DNA of 9,739 nucleotides, taken from NCBI GenBank assembly GCA_024689285.1, contig JAILDR010000214.1, positions 1 through 9,739 of the forward strand, in the 5' to 3' direction. The notes beneath the pieces are model-generated. The model was given only the letters and a program-made list of their open reading frames with translations. It was not told the DNA's origin and did no database searches. Shown piece after piece: positions 6,897-9,739 of this stretch; the first letter of the stretch is position 1; the number at the start of each line of letters is the position of its first letter. The translations under genes and the position numbers were made by a program. The DNA comes from Bacteroidales bacterium. Its GTDB lineage: Bacteria > Bacteroidota > Bacteroidia > Bacteroidales > F082.

Positions 6897-6902
6897 AGGA
6901 GG
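6895..6902 (+). promoter_or_regulatory. Shine-Dalgarno motif selecting the gldG start
   Basis: AAAGGAGG begins inside the gldF stop codon and ends 8 bases before the ATG at 6911. It lies downstream of the alternative gldG ATG at 6890 and so supports 6911 as the start. It is an almost complete match to the anti-Shine-Dalgarno sequence, which is rare in Bacteroidota. Confidence 0.65.
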
Positions 6903-6910
6903 AAGAGACG

Positions 6911-8665
6911 ATGGAAAACAAACGCAAGAATCTGAAAAAGAACCAAATCGTGGCCTTCCTCGTGACGGTGGCCATCGTGGTTTTGGTTAACGTGATTGGC
7001 TCGTATGTGTTCACCCGCTTCGACCTGACAAGCGAAAAACGCTACACCCTCTCCCCCACCACCAAGGACATCCTCAACAATCTGGACGACTATGTCTATT
7101 TCAAGGTATATCTCGAAGGCGACTTCCCTGCTGGCTTCAAGAAACTGCGCCGCGAGACCAAGGAAATGCTCGACGAGTTCCGCGCTTATTCCAAATACAT
7201 CGACTACGAGTTCATCAACCCTTCTGAAAGCGAAGACCCTGATGAACGCAACGCGACCTACACTCTACTCTACCAATCGGGACTGAATCCAACCAATGTG
7301 GTGGACAAGAACAGCGATGGCTCAACGAAACAAATGATTATTTGGCCCGGTGCTTTGGTGAGTTATCGCAACGATACCGAAATTGCCATCGACCTGTTGG
7401 AAAACCAAATCGGTCAGTCGTCGGAAGAAGCCTTGAACGCCTCCATGCAGAACCTTGAGTTCCGCCTCATCGACGCGGTGAAGAAGGTGACGCGTTTCAA
7501 GAAGCCCAACATCGCCTTCATCGAAGGACACGGCGAACTGGAACCCATGGACGTGTACGACATCACCAAAAGCCTCTCGCAGCACTACAACGTGGGCCGC
7601 TTGGAAATCGACGGCAGAATTGATGCTTTAATGCACCGCACGCAAGACACCACACGCGATGTGAGCGCTTTCACCTCTTTCGATGCCATCATCATCGCCA
7701 AGCCGACACAGCCCTTCAGCGAAAAAGACAAGTTCCTCATCGACCAATACATCATGCATGGCGGCAAGGTGTTGTGGCTTGTCGAACCCGTTTACGCCAC
7801 GATGGACAGCCTGCAAAGCCAAGAGTCGACCATAGGCATTGAGCAGGACCTCAACCTGGACGATATGCTGTTCAAGTACGGCGTGCGCCTCAACCGCGAC
7901 CTGCTCCTCGACCTCACCTGCGCCGCGTTGCCTGTGCGCACAGGGCAGATGGCCGGACAAGCCCAGCTGGAGTTTTTCCGCTGGTATTACTTCCCCTTGC
8001 TGCAAGCCGCCAGCGACCATCCCATGGTGCGCAACATGAACGCCATCCGTGCCGATTTTGTCAGCTCAATGGACGCTACCACATCAGCCAATGGCATCAA
8101 CCAAATCCCGCTGCTTAAGACCTCCGACTATACCAAAGTGTCGGGCGCACCTGTCTTCATCAGCCTCGCCATGTTGCGTCAGACCCCCGACCGCCGCATG
8201 TTCAACTCGAAAGGCAAGAACGTGGCCTACCTGCTGAAAGGCAGCTTCCCCTCGCTCTATGCCAACCGCATCCCGCAGGAACTCATCGACAGTGAGGAAC
8301 TGAAATACATGGACCAAAGCGAACCGACCGCCATGATTGTCATCGCTGATGGCGACATTATCCGCAACCAAATCGACATCAAGCGCAAGATGCCACTCGC
8401 CCTGGGCTTCGACCAATACACAGGCAACACCTATGCCAACAAGGAATTCATCGAAAACTGCATCAGCTATCTCGTTGATGGCGAAGGCCTGATTGACATC
8501 CGTTCAAGAGAATTGAAAATCAGATTATTAGACACCACAAAGATAGCACAAGAGCGCACCAAATGGCAACTCATCAACACCGTGACACCCATCGCATCAA
8601 TCATTGCCTTAGGTTTCGTGATGGCTTATTTCAGAAAGAGAAAATACAGCAAAAACAATTCATAA
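6911..8665 (+). CDS. gldG: GldG, ABC transporter auxiliary/substrate-binding-like membrane protein
   Basis: GldG works with GldF as a membrane-anchored extracytoplasmic partner of the ABC transporter (ABC-type auxiliary domain, PF09822-like). The 584-residue protein has an N-terminal membrane helix (about 13-34) followed by the family signature FDLTSEKRYTLS. A large periplasmic region follows, containing FIEGHGELEP and a helix-turn region with GGKVLWLVEP. It ends in a C-terminal helix (about 554-574) before the basic tail FRKRKYSKNNS. This two-anchor layout and the length are typical of GldG. The start at 6911 is chosen for the Shine-Dalgarno motif 8 bases upstream; the ATG at 6890, overlapping the gldF stop, would add seven residues (MVKEEET). 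One base separates its stop from the DUF4340 start, so the three genes are almost certainly one operon. Confidence 0.92.
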   Translation: MENKRKNLKKNQIVAFLVTVAIVVLVNVIGSYVFTRFDLTSEKRYTLSPTTKDILNNLDDYVYFKVYLEGDFPAGFKKLRRETKEMLDEFRAYSKYIDYEFINPSESEDPDERNATYTLLYQSGLNPTNVVDKNSDGSTKQMIIWPGALVSYRNDTEIAIDLLENQIGQSSEEALNASMQNLEFRLIDAVKKVTRFKKPNIAFIEGHGELEPMDVYDITKSLSQHYNVGRLEIDGRIDALMHRTQDTTRDVSAFTSFDAIIIAKPTQPFSEKDKFLIDQYIMHGGKVLWLVEPVYATMDSLQSQESTIGIEQDLNLDDMLFKYGVRLNRDLLLDLTCAALPVRTGQMAGQAQLEFFRWYYFPLLQAASDHPMVRNMNAIRADFVSSMDATTSANGINQIPLLKTSDYTKVSGAPVFISLAMLRQTPDRRMFNSKGKNVAYLLKGSFPSLYANRIPQELIDSEELKYMDQSEPTAMIVIADGDIIRNQIDIKRKMPLALGFDQYTGNTYANKEFIENCISYLVDGEGLIDIRSRELKIRLLDTTKIAQERTKWQLINTVTPIASIIALGFVMAYFRKRKYSKNNS

Positions 8666-8666
8666 A

Positions 8667-9739
8667 ATGAAAAAGAACAATAAATTAACCATTATTATAA
8701 CTGCTATACTCGTTGTTATCGCCGCCGTGCTGATTTGGAACAACCGCTACCTGACCACCATCCGTGGTGAAGCAGCCGACTTCCAAGTGTGGGACACCGC
8801 CAGCGTCACTAAGATTTATCTTGCCGACCGATTCGAACACGAGTCGCTCTTGGAACGCCAGTCTGACAACAGTTGGACACTCAATGGCGAGTATAAGGCC
8901 CATTCCAGACAGATACAGGCTTTGTTGGCCACCATGTACAAAGTGCGCATCAAGATGCCCGTCTCGCGCGCCAGCCACGACAACATCGTCAAGCAGTTGG
9001 CCGTGAACAGCACCAAGGTGGAAGTGTATCAGATTGTTCCGCGCATCAACCTGTTTAACCGCATCAAGCTGTTTCCGCACGAAAAGCGCACCAAAGTGTT
9101 CTACGTGGGCGATGCCACCAAAGACAACAGCGGCACGTTCATGCTGCGCGAGGGTGCCAAACAGGCTTATATCGTCTACATCCCAGGCTTCCGTGGCTTC
9201 ATCTCCACACGCTTCACCGCCTTGCCCGACGACTGGCGCGACCATGGCATTTTCAGCGCAAGTCTGGCTGACATCCAATCAGTCAGCGTGGAGTTTAACC
9301 GCGAGCCCATGTCAAGTTTTGAAGTGGAGAACACAGGCCGGCACCAATACGTTATGACCCATCTCTCCGACAACAGCCCCATCGCCTTCGACACGATGAA
9401 AGTCATCAATCTGCTCTCGTCTTTCGGTGATCTGCGTTTTGAGGCTCTGCTCAACAACCTCATCCCAAAGGAACGTTTCGACTCGATCACACAGTCGCCT
9501 TATTTACATAGGATTACTCTAACCACCAAAGATGGTCAGACGACCCAAATGACCACTTTCGAAAAGCTGGTTACCAACACCACCATCCTTGAGATTGAAG
9601 GTCTCGTCGACGATGAAGGCAAGCCTCTCGACCCTATTGACCACGACCGTATATATGGCTGGATTAACGACGGGAAAGACCTCGTTTTGGTACAGTACTA
9701 CGTATTCGACAAGGTGCTGAAACCCGCCGCATACTACGA
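8667..9739 (+). CDS. DUF4340 domain-containing membrane-anchored protein (3' end outside window)
   Basis: The frame opens at the ATG at 8667, one base after the gldG stop, and stays open for 357 codons to the right edge. The protein begins MKKNNK followed by a membrane helix (about residues 7-24, TIIITAILVVIAAVLIW). It then continues as an extracytoplasmic domain with mixed alpha/beta character (for example WTLNGEYKAHSRQIQALLAT, and ISTRFTALPDDWRDHGIFSA). DUF4340 proteins commonly follow GldG-like auxiliary genes, so synteny and sequence style agree. It likely sits in the inner membrane and works with the GldF/GldG transporter, but no activity is established. The last visible segment (LVQYYVFDKVLKPAAYY) probably lies close to the natural C-terminus, because such proteins are usually only a little longer than this. 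Confidence 0.85.
   Translation, partial: MKKNNKLTIIITAILVVIAAVLIWNNRYLTTIRGEAADFQVWDTASVTKIYLADRFEHESLLERQSDNSWTLNGEYKAHSRQIQALLATMYKVRIKMPVSRASHDNIVKQLAVNSTKVEVYQIVPRINLFNRIKLFPHEKRTKVFYVGDATKDNSGTFMLREGAKQAYIVYIPGFRGFISTRFTALPDDWRDHGIFSASLADIQSVSVEFNREPMSSFEVENTGRHQYVMTHLSDNSPIAFDTMKVINLLSSFGDLRFEALLNNLIPKERFDSITQSPYLHRITLTTKDGQTTQMTTFEKLVTNTTILEIEGLVDDEGKPLDPIDHDRIYGWINDGKDLVLVQYYVFDKVLKPAAYY

Noticed and set aside
8685..9278. A 197-codon open frame on the - strand opposite the DUF4340 gene
   Set aside because: It is in codon register with the DUF4340 frame, which has a start one base after gldG, a membrane helix and family-like sequence. The antisense frame has no supporting signal.

Overview
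The window reads as a chromosomal piece of a Bacteroidota (Bacteroidales-type) genome. The gene families point there: a DPP11-type S46 peptidase, a GldF/GldG ABC pair followed by a DUF4340 protein, and a Bacteroidota-style lipoprotein. So do -7 boxes of the form TAnnTTTG. Base composition is close to balanced by eye. Genus cannot be given. Coding density is high, no gene-free stretch exceeds about 135 bases, and I see no tRNA, rRNA, CRISPR array, insertion sequence or phage gene.

Left block (1-1227, + strand): the last codons of a protein with an outer-membrane-barrel-like C-terminus, a small unrecognised lipoprotein beginning 5 bases later behind a Shine-Dalgarno motif, then a DUF937 protein with its own probable promoter. 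The DUF937 protein contains a visible internal duplication. A symmetric hairpin with U-tracts on both sides (1244-1279) ends this block and also the convergent block that follows.

Middle block (6032-1279, - strand): in transcription order, type I methionine aminopeptidase (map), 23S rRNA/tRNA m2A methyltransferase (rlmN), an unrecognised secreted protein, and an S46 dipeptidyl-peptidase. An arginine at the residue controlling P1 specificity marks the peptidase as DPP11 (Asp/Glu-specific). Gaps are 5, 32 and 19 bases, so one operon is plausible. It joins protein and RNA maturation genes to exported products, one of them for peptide catabolism.

Right block (6165-9739, + strand): gldF, gldG and a DUF4340 gene that runs off the right edge, with overlap or 1-base spacing, reading away from map across a 132-base divergent promoter region. 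They would form the membrane part of an ABC system whose ATPase (GldA) is not in the window.

Overall this is ordinary core genome. The points most worth a second look are the DPP11 assignment, the gldFG-DUF4340 cluster without its ATPase, the basic N-terminal extension on Map, the DUF937 duplication, and two strong Shine-Dalgarno motifs in a lineage that mostly does without them. I did not find convincing evidence of an undescribed system.
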